Below, piece by piece: positions 22,283 through 34,503 of a DNA stretch of 64,000 nt. The stretch comes from Saccharina japonica (lineage: Eukaryota; Sar; Phaeophyceae; Laminariales; Laminariaceae). The notes beneath the pieces are model-generated. The model was not told the origin of the DNA. It worked only from the letters and a program-made list of their open reading frames with translations, and did no database searches. Within the stretch, counting starts at the first letter, position 1; every line of letters starts with the position of its first letter. The stretch covers positions 123,397-187,396 of the forward strand of contig MEHQ01002224.1 of NCBI GenBank assembly GCA_008828725.1, in the 5' to 3' direction. The position numbers and the translations under genes were made by a program.

Positions 22283-22915
22283 TTATAGAAACGCTTGCGC
22301 GTGCGTCCCTAAAAAGCACGTCTCCCTGGTTCCCCAGGTATTGAAACGCAGCGGGTAGGTCAACGTACGGCCGTATACGGTACCGACGTCCCAAATATCC
22401 CGCCGTTCAGACGGGGGGAGAGTGAAACAAGGATTACCCTTGGCTGGGTAATAGATCGATCTTTTACCCCTATAGCTCATACCCTTAGGCTCCCAGGCGG
22501 TCACAAGTGTATGTGATTGCAAGCCGGCCAGTTGCGACGGGGAGACTAATGCTGGTGCCAGGGGCGTATCAATTCGGAGGAGGTCGCGACTGCCTTCGCG
22601 GCCACCACGGTTGCAATGACGTCCACATGGTTGGGTGACCTCGCTGTCGCTGTTGCTGCTCGGAAATGTAGCTGGTAGACGTGGAAAGACGGCGGTAGTA
22701 GCTCTGGTGGTGGGTGTTGCTGAGGTGGTTGCGTGCGGCGTTGTTTGGTGCGTTAGGCAGTGGGCGCTGGGTTCGTAAAGGCTCGGAGTCGGCGTTGGGC
22801 GTGTAGAATGGCGTTGGTGGAGGTGGTGGACGGCTCTGTGGCAGGCTGTGTCAGCTGCAACGGTGGGAATTGTTGGGTCGGAATTTTGCGGATACAATAT
22901 CAACAGGTAGGTCAC
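22283..22915 (-). CDS. Hypothetical 210-aa frame
   Basis: The N-terminal half is Thr/Pro/His-rich and probably disordered. The C-terminal half (from GREGSRDLLRIDTPLAP) is of balanced composition and ends at 22283. More Pro/Arg-rich minus-strand frames continue upstream to 23383 in other phases, so this could be the 3' part of a broken longer gene, perhaps Gag-like by composition only. No domain is recognised. Confidence 0.25.
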   Translation of the reverse strand: MTYLLILYPQNSDPTIPTVAADTACHRAVHHLHQRHSTRPTPTPSLYEPSAHCLTHQTTPHATTSATPTTRATTAVFPRLPATFPSSNSDSEVTQPCGRHCNRGGREGSRDLLRIDTPLAPALVSPSQLAGLQSHTLVTAWEPKGMSYRGKRSIYYPAKGNPCFTLPPSERRDIWDVGTVYGRTLTYPLRFNTWGTRETCFLGTHAQAFL

Positions 22916-23399
22916 CGCAGGCTAACTGTGGGTGGGCGTGGGTCAATCAAAGCCTAAGGCGCGCCGTATGCACAAAAGCGGGAAAGGTGAGAGCAATGAG
23001 CTCAGGAGCAGAGGCAGTTGGGCGCACGGGGGCGAGCGCGGTTGTCGTGGGCGAGAGCGTCTGAACACTGGTGGGTACAGGCGGAGCCGTGACCGCATGG
23101 AAGAGGGCTGTGGAATCCGGGGGTGGCGTGTGCATCGAGGTATGCGCACGTCAAGCTCAAGGAAAGAGGCGCAGGTAGGCGGGCGCGGTGGTTGGGCGCC
23201 GTGATCGCGGGCGGCAAGGATGGGCAGGCTCGAGTGGAGCGACACGAGTCGGCGTAGAAGGCCATTGATGTTGGTAATGGTTATCGTTGCGGTGGCATAC
23301 TCTGTGATAGCCTTCACGGCATTTCTGCTCGTTGAGGCCGGATGCATGGCCAGGAATTGGGTTGGGGTGGAGGGATAACGCACGCACTGGAGCAGAGGA

Positions 23400-24258
23400 C
23401 GCAGTAGTACTAGTAGTACTCAGACGTCACGAACAGGACCGGAAGGAGAAGGTTGCTGATAAACCCGGATTGGGCTTGGGTGCTCGGGAGTTGATTATAA
23501 TCACCCAGTAATCCCTCTAAAATAAAACAAAATACCGACTTAAGGTGCTAGTATGTGCGCTACCTTTATTACTCGTCAAGTTCAGGCCGATATGACACTG
23601 GTGTTCACTAGGCACTCTCTGATTTATCCGGCATAACGTTCGCTTGAACCGACGTGCTCTTGGAAATATGGTAAGGCATCAAGCGAGGTGTCAGTAGTAT
23701 GCTTAAGCGAATTAGTTTGGGCAATGAAGCGAACACGGCTTGTATTGGCGAAGTGCACTTCAAGTGGAGCATATGCCACTTTTGTTTTTTACTATAATAA
23801 GTATGCTGCCGATACAAACGACATGCATTCTCAGAAATGCACAAAAGTAGCATACTGCCGCAGATTTTGTATACTCGTAGGAGAGCGCAAACAAACAAAC
23901 AAACACTATATTGTAAAGTGAAACAAATAACAAGCACGCCCAATGAGCATGTCTAGCGTATCACGCCGCTTTTAAAGTTGAGTTTCAACCGTTCAGTCGG
24001 TAGTACTCACAGCTGGCGTATTTTTGTCAAATTAAAAAAAACACGCACAGAACAAACCGCAAAATAACGAGACCATTGTTGAAATTGCCTGAAATAAGCA
24101 TTCGATGTGAACGCACTACTGTAGTTGGGGGGTAGAGCCAGTCGCACGGAATGCGCCAACTGAGGAGGATGATGTTTTCATATTAGCTCATGTCCCTGAA
24201 ATCCTGTCTGTGGTAACAAAACAGGCTACAATAAAAAAAAAACGAATCTCGATGGGAG
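23400..24258. other. No recognised gene
   Basis: A 111-aa minus-strand frame (23943-23608) with hydrophobic and Cys-rich ends shows no family. The rest is AT-rich and non-coding. Confidence 0.5.
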
Positions 24259-24528
24259 ATGGCACAAACCAAGTACGAAATGGGGTGCGCGGCAATATCA
24301 ATGCGTAAGGGAACGGTACTGAAGAAGCTGTGGTATACCGTCCCGTATCACTTGCAACCGGATAATACTAGGAAAGTATCCATGGCATTACATGTACACC
24401 CGAAACAAAAAGAAAAAGAAAAAGAACAACGCGAAGAAGATATATGTTACCGACTATATAATGCATACCCGATATTTATTTCTGGTACAGTACGAATCTT
24501 TCGAGAGTGCACGAAAAACAAGATGTGA
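24259..24528 (+). CDS. Hypothetical 89-aa frame
   Basis: A Met-initiated frame with a lysine/glutamate stretch (KQKEKEKEQREED) around residues 48-60. No homology is recognised and no strong context supports expression. Confidence 0.2.
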   Translation: MAQTKYEMGCAAISMRKGTVLKKLWYTVPYHLQPDNTRKVSMALHVHPKQKEKEKEQREEDICYRLYNAYPIFISGTVRIFRECTKNKM

Positions 24529-25824
24529 GTGTTCGATATACCCTCGGTTTTCTTCTGACCAAGGAGCATGAGTAACGTTTTGTTTTGCTTCAACCGGCCA
24601 CCGCTTCGCCACGTAGCCTAAACCTTCTTACAGGTCATACATAGAACCATGGTGTTACCGTAACAGCGCTACGGCTTTCGCAGCTCCGTCTTCTCCTCGC
24701 CTTACACGCTTGGTAGAGCATATTTGCTTTCCGTGTTTTGTCTCGCGACGGCCGAGTCCTCTTTGATGGTTGATTGCTTCCTTGGTTCTTATGACGAACG
24801 TTTCGTATGAACATTTAAGGTGTACACATAGATACTCCATACATTTTTCTTGTCGATGCGTGAGGCTTTCTTCTCGATTACCTCTTCTTGTCCTTTTGGT
24901 TTTATTGACGCGCTTGCCTTTGGCATTATTTCCAGCGTATCAGCTTCAGATTTTGTTAATGTATTCGAACTGTGTTTACAGGTACGACATGACAGCCTAT
25001 CGGGTTCCCGTTGTTAGCCCCAAAGAGTCCCACGTTTTGTCACCTACTTTGGATTCGCCGTCTACAGGCGATTTTTTATTGACCCCACTTATCTTCGTTG
25101 TCGGCATTCATGCCCCCACGGGCCCCATGTTATCGATCCCGTTTTGGCTTCGCAGCCCATACTATTATAGCTTGTTTTATGTTGAAGTTTGTTTTTGTTT
25201 TTGCGGCATCACTGCCCACAAAAGTCCGACGTATTGACCTCGTTCTGGCTTTGCAGCCCCAGGTCGTTTACCGTGAATCTCCCTTTTTCTTGTATTTGGC
25301 ATACCTTCTTGGGACGTATGATTTTTCCACATACCGAGTTTTGCGAGCGGTTCATCTCAGCTAACCTTTCTGGACGTGATGTTATTGACCCCCCGTTTTA
25401 GGTCATTCCGCTCCAGTACGGCTAGCTTCTTCTATATCGTTCCTATTGCTGTCCTTCACGGTCTCCGGTTACCGACCCCGCGTTCCTGGCTCCCGTACCC
25501 CAGTTACGGATTTTTTCCTGGCCATTTTGCGTACATATTCTACGATAGCCCGTCAGAGTCCCACTTTATCGACCCCCTTCGTACCCGGCTGCGGTTTCTT
25601 ATTTGTATTTGGTCTCCTTTATCTACGAGTTTTTCTGGAAATGTAGATATTTCCTGGCTCATTCCAAACTGCGCGAGTTTTTTTTCTTGATGACACCATT
25701 GTTTGGCGGTCTATTTTCGTTTCCGTTGGAGGATTTCGCTTCAACTAGTTGTTGCGTGTACCCATTTGAAGCTAGAAGTGTACCCCCTCTAGGGGCTCAC
25801 GCGTATTGACTCCATTCCAGCTTG
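24529..25824. other. T-rich region with recurring ATTGACCCC words
   Basis: Plus-strand frames are Phe/Leu/Ser-rich through composition. The word ATTGACCCC or ATCGACCCC followed by a CGTT/CTT stretch recurs irregularly (near 25078, 25130, 25233, 25383, 25569, 25804). A similar word occurs near 43690. I can assign no gene. Confidence 0.45.
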
Positions 25825-26230
25825 TTTGTATACGTCGCTGTCGAACGTGTCCTGTGTAACCACGTGCCTATACCATGAGTCGTCAAGGAGAGAGTTGTAG
25901 ATAAAGTACTCGTACACCAAATACCAAACACACACCAGGTTGGCCAATACCGTTTTGTCAGAGACCGCACCACATTAAAACACACACAGGAGATAAGCCG
26001 CACCAGAATTGTCACCGGCTGCACCACTCACATATAGACGGGCAGTATCGTTATCATCAAAGTCCGGGTCGTATCATTATTATCATCGACTACCCCCACA
26101 CGAGGCAGCAACACACTTCCGCCACGAGGCATACTAAATAATGCAATACGAAACTCCACAAGATACGAAACGCCCACAAACGGGAAACCAGTATCAAGCA
26201 ACCGCATACCACGAACAGCCCCCCTATTCG
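25825..26230 (-). repeat. Dispersed repeat R3, empty-site copy
   Basis: It matches 37870-38263 closely, including CGTGTCCTGTGTAACCACG and CCAATACCGTTTTGTCAGAG, and then continues past AGCAACCGCATACCACG. In the other copy the LTR element at 38264-42563 interrupts at this point. A minus-strand Cys-containing segment (CDLCGAVSDKTVLAHL in the 38-kb copy) is degenerate here. Confidence 0.88.
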
Positions 26231-26264
26231 GTACGCGATACGATAGGTCCCGGATAACTCATCA

Positions 26265-26400
26265 CCGATTGCCAGGTAAAAAGGCAAGTCCCAACCGAAC
26301 CTCAAATTCCATCCTTCGTCATTGCCAAGGTAAAACGGCAATCCCAAATTCCATCCTCAAGAATTGCCAACGTAAAACGGCAATCCCCATACCAAATCTC
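26265..26400 (+). repeat. ~45-50-nt tandem repeat, three copies
   Basis: The word ATTGCCAAGGTAAAACGGCA with flanking AAATTCCATCCT recurs three times with drift. Confidence 0.75.
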
Positions 26401-27835
26401 TAAATCTCAATTCCAGTATATATCTGCTAAACTATAGCGAGACAGTAACTACGGGAAGGGGAAAACCCAACAAACGTGAGTATGCTGGTAAAACCTTCAA
26501 ACAAAATCAACAACACCGTCTTCACATAAATACCGCACCGCCCGATAACATCGGCCTCCCTGAGCACAACAACAGAACATCTCTGATATGGAACATCTCC
26601 AATCAAATCACAGCAGCCCCCCTGCTTGACACTCCCCTTGGAAGTATACAAGAAGACAACAATCTGTATCTGAATCCAAAAGTACTATAGGTATCAGTAA
26701 TTGGTTCCCCTGTATTCCTGATCTCCCTGTCGTCACCAGCGCCCACCACTACACCTGTTCTTGGCCATCTACCACCCAGCTACAACCTCAAACATCAAGT
26801 AAAGCTTACATCACGTTGGATGTTCTACAACATGCACCTGGTCTCATCTCGATCGAGAACTACTTATAGTACGACGACGACATCAATCATCAGTCCTTCC
26901 CCAATCCGTCAAGATCTTCGGCGGACTTATGTATACCGTTTTGACTTTGAGCTGCATGTCACAATCCAAAAGTACTATAGGTATCAGTAATTGGTTGCCC
27001 TGTACGTTGTGCGCAATTAACCAATAGCCAAAGCGTACGGCACGATCCATCAAGACCATCGGCATACTCTACTGACGTATTAACCTTGCTCGGCGTATGG
27101 GTACCTCCCAACACTTTCTCCCATTTCCTTAAGAACTGCTGAATTCGAACGTAAATTCTTCAAGTACTTTCCAAAAACATTCCATGCACATCGAAAACTC
27201 CTACTATTATCCCCCAAAACTAAATGCCTCAAAACCCCCAGAAAAACAAACAAACACACGAACTAGTGGATGAAATCACAACAACTTGTTCATAGAGTCA
27301 CGGTCAAAGCGAAACGTCCCAGCGTGCAACGGTTTGATGAGAAAGTCGGCATGCTCTGTCGACCGCACGTGTAAGTATCAAACTAACTGTTATACACATG
27401 CTCCAGGCATCTACGTCCTAGAGTCGAACCATACACAGACACCAGCGCGCATAACTGCTCCACCAGAGACAGACGTCCGGTAGGTAGCCTTGTGTCCATA
27501 GTCCGCATGCACGTATGATAAAACCCCAACTGGACTCGACTATCTGCGATGGAAAGTCTTCGTCGTGTTACCGAGTACAACTACTATCTCCCCCCTGCTC
27601 GGTAGACGACGAAACATTCACCGCATGGTTGATAGTAAAATGCTGCGATATCACTGTGACTCTAAAAACCCTCAACCATAAAATCAAAACCAAACTCAAG
27701 TCCAAACCCACAAACCAGAAACAACCGCGATCTATATCAAATAAGCGCCGCAGACAACGAAACAAACAGATCGTTGTTGTCGTTGTATGCGTGCACTCGC
27801 GTACAAGACTGCTCGGTCCAGCGTTATAATTCAAC
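26401..27835. other. No recognised gene; one 40-nt duplicated segment
   Basis: CCAAAAGTACTATAGGTATC with following CAGTAATTGGTT occurs near 26677 and 26966. Short frames on both strands lack motifs. Confidence 0.55.
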
Positions 27836-27839
27836 TATC

Positions 27840-28263
27840 TTTGGAGACTATGGTCGTAGATACCTATCGTAGATCCCGAACACGCATGCGCGAGAGGTCA
27901 AGTCACCGGGCAGGCAATCCTGGGTCGCGAGCGGTGTCACCCGTCATAGACGGCGTTGACCCGTCCCCATCCACTTTTGCCAAACCAGTGCTTAATTCTG
28001 CCGCACCAAGCGGGAGGCCCTGCCTCCCGCTACACACGTAGCGTTAGCACCTCCTTGCTACATATAAGAAATATCAAAGTCTCAGTGTGCGTCCCCTGTA
28101 AAGACGATCGTCAACGGACCTCAGCACCGCGACGCCCTCTCCGCTGCGACTTCAGCCCCGCGACACCTTCTCCGCTCCAGCCCCAGCTTCGTACAAGTAC
28201 CAGATCAGCAAGACCGTCTTCTCTACTTCGACTTCGACACGCGTGAGAGACTACACGTTTACA
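27840..28263 (+). repeat. 5' LTR of element 2
   Basis: It starts TTTGGAGAC, where the partner has TGTGGAAAC, and ends CACGTTTACA. CTACATATAAGAAATATC near 28061 could hold a TATA-like element, which is inference. It is the same length as the 3' copy. Confidence 0.95.
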
Positions 28264-28264
28264 T

Positions 28265-28293
28265 TGGTGAACACCGTGGGATTCGAACCCACG
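28265..28293 (+). promoter_or_regulatory. Primer-binding site of element 2, 29 nt
   Basis: One base after the LTR the sequence starts TGGTGAACACC and runs on as GTGGGATTCGAACCCACG. Its complement is a tRNA 3' end: CCA, discriminator A, a 7-nt acceptor strand and a complete T arm with TTCGAAT loop. Usual PBS matches are about 8-18 nt, so this one is unusually long. The isoacceptor is not identified. Confidence 0.85.
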
Positions 28294-28330
28294 AGTACGA
28301 ATATATGACGTCGTCCTCCTCGCTCGCACC

Positions 28331-29177
28331 GTGTCTACCCTAAAGCAAGGCAGCCGTCAATATATCGACTCGTACGGACTGCGCTTAACTCAAGCATACG
28401 CGCGCCTCCTCGCCGGAGCGAAACGTTCAGCCCCCACCAACGTCTCGCTGTACAAACATGGGTGGCAAACCTCGGTGATGGCCTCCTTCGAGGCTGGTCT
28501 ATTCCCGCATGTACGTCTTGAACTTATCCGTGAAGACCCCTCTCTTACCTACCACGTCTCGCGTATCCGAGCAAACAAACACGAGACCAACGCCTTACGC
28601 GCAGCACCCACGCCCCCCCCCAACCACGTACGCATCCGCCGTCGCTGGCACTTCCCCTGGCCCCGACCGGCAGCTCATTACCAAGATCGAGAAGGCCATC
28701 GTCTCGAAGCTGACGGCGGTGGGCGGTCGCGGGAAATGTGTCACCTTCGACGCTACGCCGTACGGTCCATCGGACAAACGGGGCCGGTCGCCGGGCGGCG
28801 AGGCAGAAAAACGCCAAAGCAAGCACAAGGTAGACCCTAGCAACCAATGTGACTACGCCCCCTGCCGCCACCGGGAGTCCCATACTCGTTCGGAGTGTAG
28901 GCTCGCGAAGGCGCACGAAAAAGAAGGCTGGGTGATCACGAAAAAACCGTGAAGGGGCCCAAATCGGTTGGCTCTAACCGGTTCGGGGAGTAAGCAGACT
29001 AGGATCACCAAACCCGTGGTAGAAACGATAGCGCAATCAGCTAGCGTAGCCGTGGCAAGTGTTGGTAGACCTACTGTAGTAGTAAGAGGAGGGATAAGTG
29101 TAGCCGACCAACGAGCAGCACCCCTCTGGCGAGTACCCGTGCGAAACAAGTACATGCAGACAACCAGTCGAATACTG
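28331..29177 (+). pseudogene. Gag C-terminal half of element 2, broken
   Basis: The first segment (to about 28610) is a Gag core end: FEAGLFPHVRLELIREDP and SRIRANKHE match the equivalent end of element 1 Gag. A C-rich homopolymer near 28611-28621 shifts the frame. The next segment holds a zinc-knuckle-like CDYAPCRHRESHTRSEC (C-x4-C-x5-H-x4-C) near 28850-28900. A TGA at 28950-28952 interrupts it, and the same frame continues to 29177. The N-terminal part of Gag is absent because the frame begins about 70 nt after the LTR. Confidence 0.82.
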
Positions 29178-30370
29178 TAACATACTTAGAAAATAAGCCG
29201 CAGGTTCCGAGTGTTCTAGCAGTACCGTGTGGAGTGGGACCCACCGTAGAAACAGCAAGCAGAGTCGAGAAGAGTAGTCAGCGTCAGAATGATACGTTTT
29301 CACCTTCCATGGTACCACAAGCTTTGTATGTTTCTGCTGTGTCCCGCAAATTAAAAGAGAAAATAAAACATCAAGGTTTTTTATCCTGCAGCGCTAACCG
29401 GAAAAAGCACTTCGATGCTTTCCACGCGTCTGCCATGTGTGGGTATCCCAGATACCCCACAGCTCTCAACTCGACGTCAAAGCGCGTACGAGTAAACGCC
29501 AGAGTCAATGATTATCCGGCGCACAATGTCACTATTGACACCGCGACAGATGTACCATGCATATCTGTTCACTTTGTACAGACACATCCCCCAATGAAAG
29601 ACACTGAAAAAATTGCAGTGTCCCCGGGAGCGATCAACCTCAGCAGCGCTGATGGGTCGCCTCTCAAAATTTTAGGATACGTTCGCTTTCAACTCACACT
29701 ACGAGATATTACCCTACCAATCGAAGCGCTCGTATTGCCCTCATTAGGGCCAGACAGTATGCTACTCGATGACACCATCATGGGCGCCTTCGGAGGTGCC
29801 CTCGACTGGAGTACAGAGCAATTGTCATTCAAAACCTCTCAAGTGACGATCAAAGCATCTCATCGTAGAGGAGATTTTACAGTACACCCCGAGAACACTG
29901 CGACAGCTCAGTGCTCCGTGGTCACTGTTAACACTGGTATAAAATCAGTACCAGTATTGTTGCGACACAAATGCTGCATCCCCCCTCAGAGTGAGATGGC
30001 AGTACTAGTAGAGTCAGTGACAGCACCCACAGAAACCACTGCTGAACTCATTGAACCACTTGCCGTCACGATTGAGGACATCGAATCGTCCGCCGCACCT
30101 GAAGCCTTCCAAACTATGGTAGTTGCTCGTACAGTGTGCCACTGGTCTGCTTCTGATAAAATAGCAGTAGTCCAGATCGCGAACCCGTCCCACCAGTACG
30201 TATACTTGAAACGGAAGACCTTAGTAGGACACATTGCGCCCGTATCAGTAGCCGTGAACAAAACGACCAGTGCAATTCAAACAGACAGCAAGACTACGGA
30301 ATCGACGGGCAACGAACTCCGTGGAGCACTTACTCGAGCATTTGATCAAACCACGTTTACACCTGCCTAA
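29178..30370 (+). pseudogene. Retropepsin-containing region of element 2
   Basis: This open frame (Met-less start usable at 29234) carries IDTATDVPCISVHF, a retropepsin catalytic loop with D-T-A, then SSADGSPLKILGYVRF and an SMLLDDTIMGAFGGALDW second half. Its order and residues match the element 1 protease. About 180 residues of linker follow before RT. The frame ends at a TAA (30368-30370), but the same phase continues straight into the RT fingers, so the stop looks like a lesion in a once continuous Pol. Confidence 0.85.
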
Positions 30371-31998
30371 TGCGAACAAGTACTGACGTTATGCACGAAA
30401 TATCGCAGCGTTTTTTCCGTGTCACCTCAAGAGCTAGGTAAATGTACCCAAGCCGGAGCAACGTTTCCTCTTGAACCAGGAACACGGCCTGTAAATAGAA
30501 CCCCGTACCGTGAAAACCCACGCGTACAGGATACTATAGACAAGTGTGTGAACCAGATGGAACAAGATGGAATCATTGAACAGCGCCCTAGTCCCTGGGG
30601 CTCCGCAGTAACTATTGTCGCAAAATCAGACGGCACTCCTCCGTTCTGCGTAGATTACAGGTCGTCCATAAATAAATATCTGATAAAAACGTCCTGGCCT
30701 ATGCCTAACTTAGAAAGCCACCTAGACACGGTCGGAGGAGCACGTTATATAACTGTGTGTGACGTACAAAATGCTTACCACCAGATACCAGTAGCAGAGA
30801 GCGAACAAGATAAAACTGATTGTTTTGTCACGCAGAACGGGAAGTGGGTTTTTAAACGCCTACCCTTCGGTATAGCTAACGCGCCGTTCCTGTTCTCGCG
30901 AATAATGTCACTAGCTTTTGCAAATGTTGGTCCAAAGAGTGGGCTCCTGGTTTACATGGACGACTGTATATGTTGCTCGTCGACCTGGACAGGCCACTTA
31001 CAACTGCTAGAAAGTATGTTCAAAGCCTTGCAAGCAGCCGGCCTCACCCTGAAACCATCGAAAGTACAGTTTGGACCTCGAGAAGTTAAATACTTGAGAC
31101 ATATACTAACTGCCGACGATATCCGGATCGGTGAGGATCGCATAAAAGCTAAAGTGGACCTGCCGATGCTTACAACCATCAAAGAGTTACGGTCAGTACT
31201 AAGAATGGTTAACTTTGTACGCAAGTTTATACCTAACTTAGCCGGCATCATAGCACCCCTGGTAGCCCTTACGAAAAAAGAGGCCGCCAAAGAAGTAGCT
31301 AAACGTTGGAAACCAGAACACGATCAGGCGTACGCAACAGTGAAACAATTGCTCACTCAGGCGCCCGTACTTCAATTTCCCGATTTTTCTAAAGACTTTG
31401 CGATACACGTCGACGCCTCGGAAGCAGGCGCAGGAGCATTCCTCGCCCAGCATAATGGCGACGACCTCGTAATAATCGTATACTTTAGTCAACGCTTTAA
31501 CGACAGCCAGCGCCACTATTCTGCTACGCTCAAAGAATGTTATGCTGTGGTCTTGGCCATACAGCACTGGAGACCATATTTATGGGGACGACATTTTGTG
31601 TGTTGACAGATCACGCGGCCCTGCGATACCTGTACTCAATGCAAGATACATCGAACATGTTAATACGCTGGGCAATAGCATTACAGTATTTCGACTTCAC
31701 AGTTCAACACAAACCAGGTAAACTACACGTCGTACCGGACACGCTCTCACGAATGTTTGCGTTCGAGCACCAGCAGGAAGTAGCGGTGCCATCCCTCGCG
31801 CCCATTTGCCGCAATATACCAGATGACCCCAAGCTACAAACAGCCCGTGCCCCCCGACCATATCAGATCTCCGCCGACAAACTGGATAACCTAGAACCAG
31901 TACGCAGCGATAGAGAGCTCTTTAGTGTGAAATCAGTATTGGAGAGCGCGACAAATGTTTTCATGTCCCTAGATAAAAAAAAAACTCCGCTCAGCACA
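30371..31998 (+). pseudogene. Reverse transcriptase/RNase H of element 2
   Basis: Fingers (SPWGSAVTIVAKSDG), palm (TVCDVQNAYHQIPV) and the active site YMDD at 30953-30964 are intact. The thumb and RNase H follow (HVDASEAGAGAFL, TLKECYAVVLA). A frameshift and TGA near 31603-31606 precede LTDHAALRYLYSMQD and PDTLSRMF in the next phase. A second frameshift lies in an A run near 31976-31985. The protein copies element RNA into DNA in virus-like particles. Catalytic residues survive but the chain is broken. Confidence 0.93.
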
Positions 31999-33685
31999 AG
32001 CAGTAGAGTACGGACGGTACATCGATTACATACAGTACGCACAAGCACCGTTACCCAAGAAAGAAACGAAAACAACCATGTCTTACTACTCAGTACAAGA
32101 CGGACTGTTGTTTAAATCGTACCTTTCGGGATACCTTCGAAAACGAAGTACTATCCGCGATCAGCTCGAAGTACCAGAGGCCCTTGTTGGATTAATTCTG
32201 CACGTCTACCACGATCACGCGCTATCCGGAGGACACCTCGCATCTCGACCGACTTATGACAAAATCCGCCAGAAACATTGGTGGCCCACCATCAGCCGCG
32301 ACGTACGAGAGTGGTGCGAACAATGCCAAGCTTGCCAACGACGAAAAACAGAACACAACAGACCCAAACTCCTGACAGGCCATTTACCTGTCGAGCGGCC
32401 ATTTCAACGAATATCGGTGGACTTAGTAGAGTACAAATCGGTATCAACTTCAGCCGCAGGGATCGAATGCAAATACGTTCACTCGATGATGGACTACCTG
32501 ACGAGGTTTGCGGTGTTGTTGCCGGTACGCAATAAAGCGGCCGACACAGTAGCCAATGCCATAATCGAGAGAATAATTAGCATCTTCGGCCCACCAGAAA
32601 CCTTCCATAGCGACCAAGGCCTCGAATTCGAAAATAAGGTGATATACCAGTTGCAACAAATACTCGGATACAAAAAGACCCGCACAACGCCGTACCGGCC
32701 GCAGGGTAATTCAGTGTCCGAACGAGTACACTCGACGATGCACAGCATGCTAGCAATGCACAGTGCAGTCGACCAGAGCAACTGGGCCACTCTCTTACCG
32801 TTTGTACACCTAGCGCACAACACTAGTTTTAGTGCAACGATGCATGAGACACCATTCTTCTTAATGTTCGGAAGACAACCCCGACTCCCAGTCGATATCA
32901 TTCTCGGTATCCCCCACTTCGGAAGAACATCAAACACCGAATAATTCGCGCAAAACACGCGGGACAATTTGCAACTCGCTTTTGAACCAGCACGTCGAAA
33001 CTTAGACGAACGCGCAGACAAACAAGCAGAAAACAACAGCAAACTGAAACCGTATCTCGTGTTCAAACCTGGACAAGAAGTACTCGTGTACACACCATAC
33101 CAGGACGCGGATGGTCCCAACCCAAAACTACTACTACCGTGGCGAGGCCCATACGTCGTTTGCTCACAACTATCACGTGTTGTATATAGAGTACCACTTG
33201 CGAACGACACCAGAGAAGTGTCTGTCCACCTCGCCCACATAAAGCCCTACCACCACTGGGAGACACCGGCAGCTCCTCAATTCGAGAAACTTGCGGAAAT
33301 GTTCTTAGGGAAACCAAACCCCTTACTCGAACTGGACCATCCCGACGAGGCTCAACCTAAAATCGAGTCCTACTTCGTAGACAGGGTAGTAGATCATAAA
33401 TGTGGACCAGGCAGACCAAGCCCCCACAAGTACAAGTACCGCCTGAGACTACGAGGATACGGCCCTGAATCCGACCTTGAGTACCGCGCGGACGAAATAC
33501 CCCAATATCACGAATTGATCGCCGCATACCGAGCCCAAAATGGTTTGCAACTCGCGATTACCCCACCTGTATCGCCCCCCCCCCCTTCTCTTGGGAAACG
33601 GAAGTGTGCAGTTGGAGGGAACGAGCACGAATTGAGACAGCGCCAAAAAGTAGATTATCCGATGCTCCGCGGCGTCACCGCATAA
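31999..33685 (+). pseudogene. Integrase with chromodomain-like tail of element 2
   Basis: The N-terminal zinc-binding module shows HDHALSGGHL and CEQCQAC. The catalytic triad is D (codon 32420), D (32612) and E (32720), giving D,D35E spacing. One TAA at 32942-32944 interrupts the frame, which resumes in the same phase. The C-terminal module has WRGPYVVCSQLS and HLAHIKPYH (GPY/F-like). It is followed by a chromodomain-like segment (VDRVVDHKCG, YRLRLRGYGPESDLEY, ELIAAYRAQNG). Chromodomains in this lineage direct insertion to marked chromatin. Confidence 0.92.
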
Positions 33686-33689
33686 CGAA

Positions 33690-34503
33690 CAAGTTGGCAA
33701 ACACAGTTGGCTCAGCAGTAGGCACACGAGCCAACAATGGTGATGAGAGTAGCACTAACAGACATGGCAGTAGACACTCGTGTCTACCATGATCTGATGG
33801 GCACTCTACCCAGCATTCCGATGGGAACAGCTGGGGGCAAGGAGACGTGAAGAAAATTGTTGTACCCAACGGTGAGGGGCTGTAAGAAGCGTGACACTTC
33901 ATGCCCGTACCCCACACTCCGTTGCAACGGGACAAAACAACAACACCACCGTCTTGCCACAACATTGTTCGAACACTAAACACACACGGGGATGAGAGCC
34001 ACCCGACTCCACCCCACCCAAAACGTAGTCATAAGTTGATGCACCTAGATCGACCGAGTCGACTTCGCGTGAAAACACCTAGGCGGTACTGCCCAACAAA
34101 GAGAAATCACCAAACAAAATTCGCTGCCCGTGGTTCTCAGAACAGCAACCCCGAGGGGTGCACCAGTACGTGTGGCCACACGGAATGTGCGTTGAGATAA
34201 TATTTGGGAAACCCCATACAACTCCAGCAAATGCTGTCAGCATGGAAGCTCGAAAATGTAAACATCCTCGCTGGTCCGGGTTTCCGCAACACCACGTCGT
34301 GTTTCTCAACACGACAGTTGTACATATAGACACCGTGTTTACTCAACACGTCAGTTATAAGGAGTGGATGCACGCATATAACAGCTGTGGTGTCTCGATC
34401 CGATAAATCGACACCCTGTTTTCTAAAATTGTCATCCTCCCGATGACCGCTACAATACCATCCCTAGCTATGATGGGCTTGCAGCGAATACAGAGGGGGG
34501 TGA
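33690..34503 (+). other. 3' non-coding region of element 2
   Basis: No domain is seen. It contains a perfect palindrome GTAGACACTCGTGTCTAC at about 33772-33789. Two similar stem-loops near 34296-34340 are built from CGTGTT/AACACG. AGAGGGGGGTGA at 34492-34503 directly precedes the 3' LTR and is the polypurine tract. Confidence 0.7.

Noticed and set aside
28265-28293. Part of a tRNA gene on the minus strand.
   Set aside because: Its position one base after the LTR and the missing 5' half show that it is a primer-binding site.
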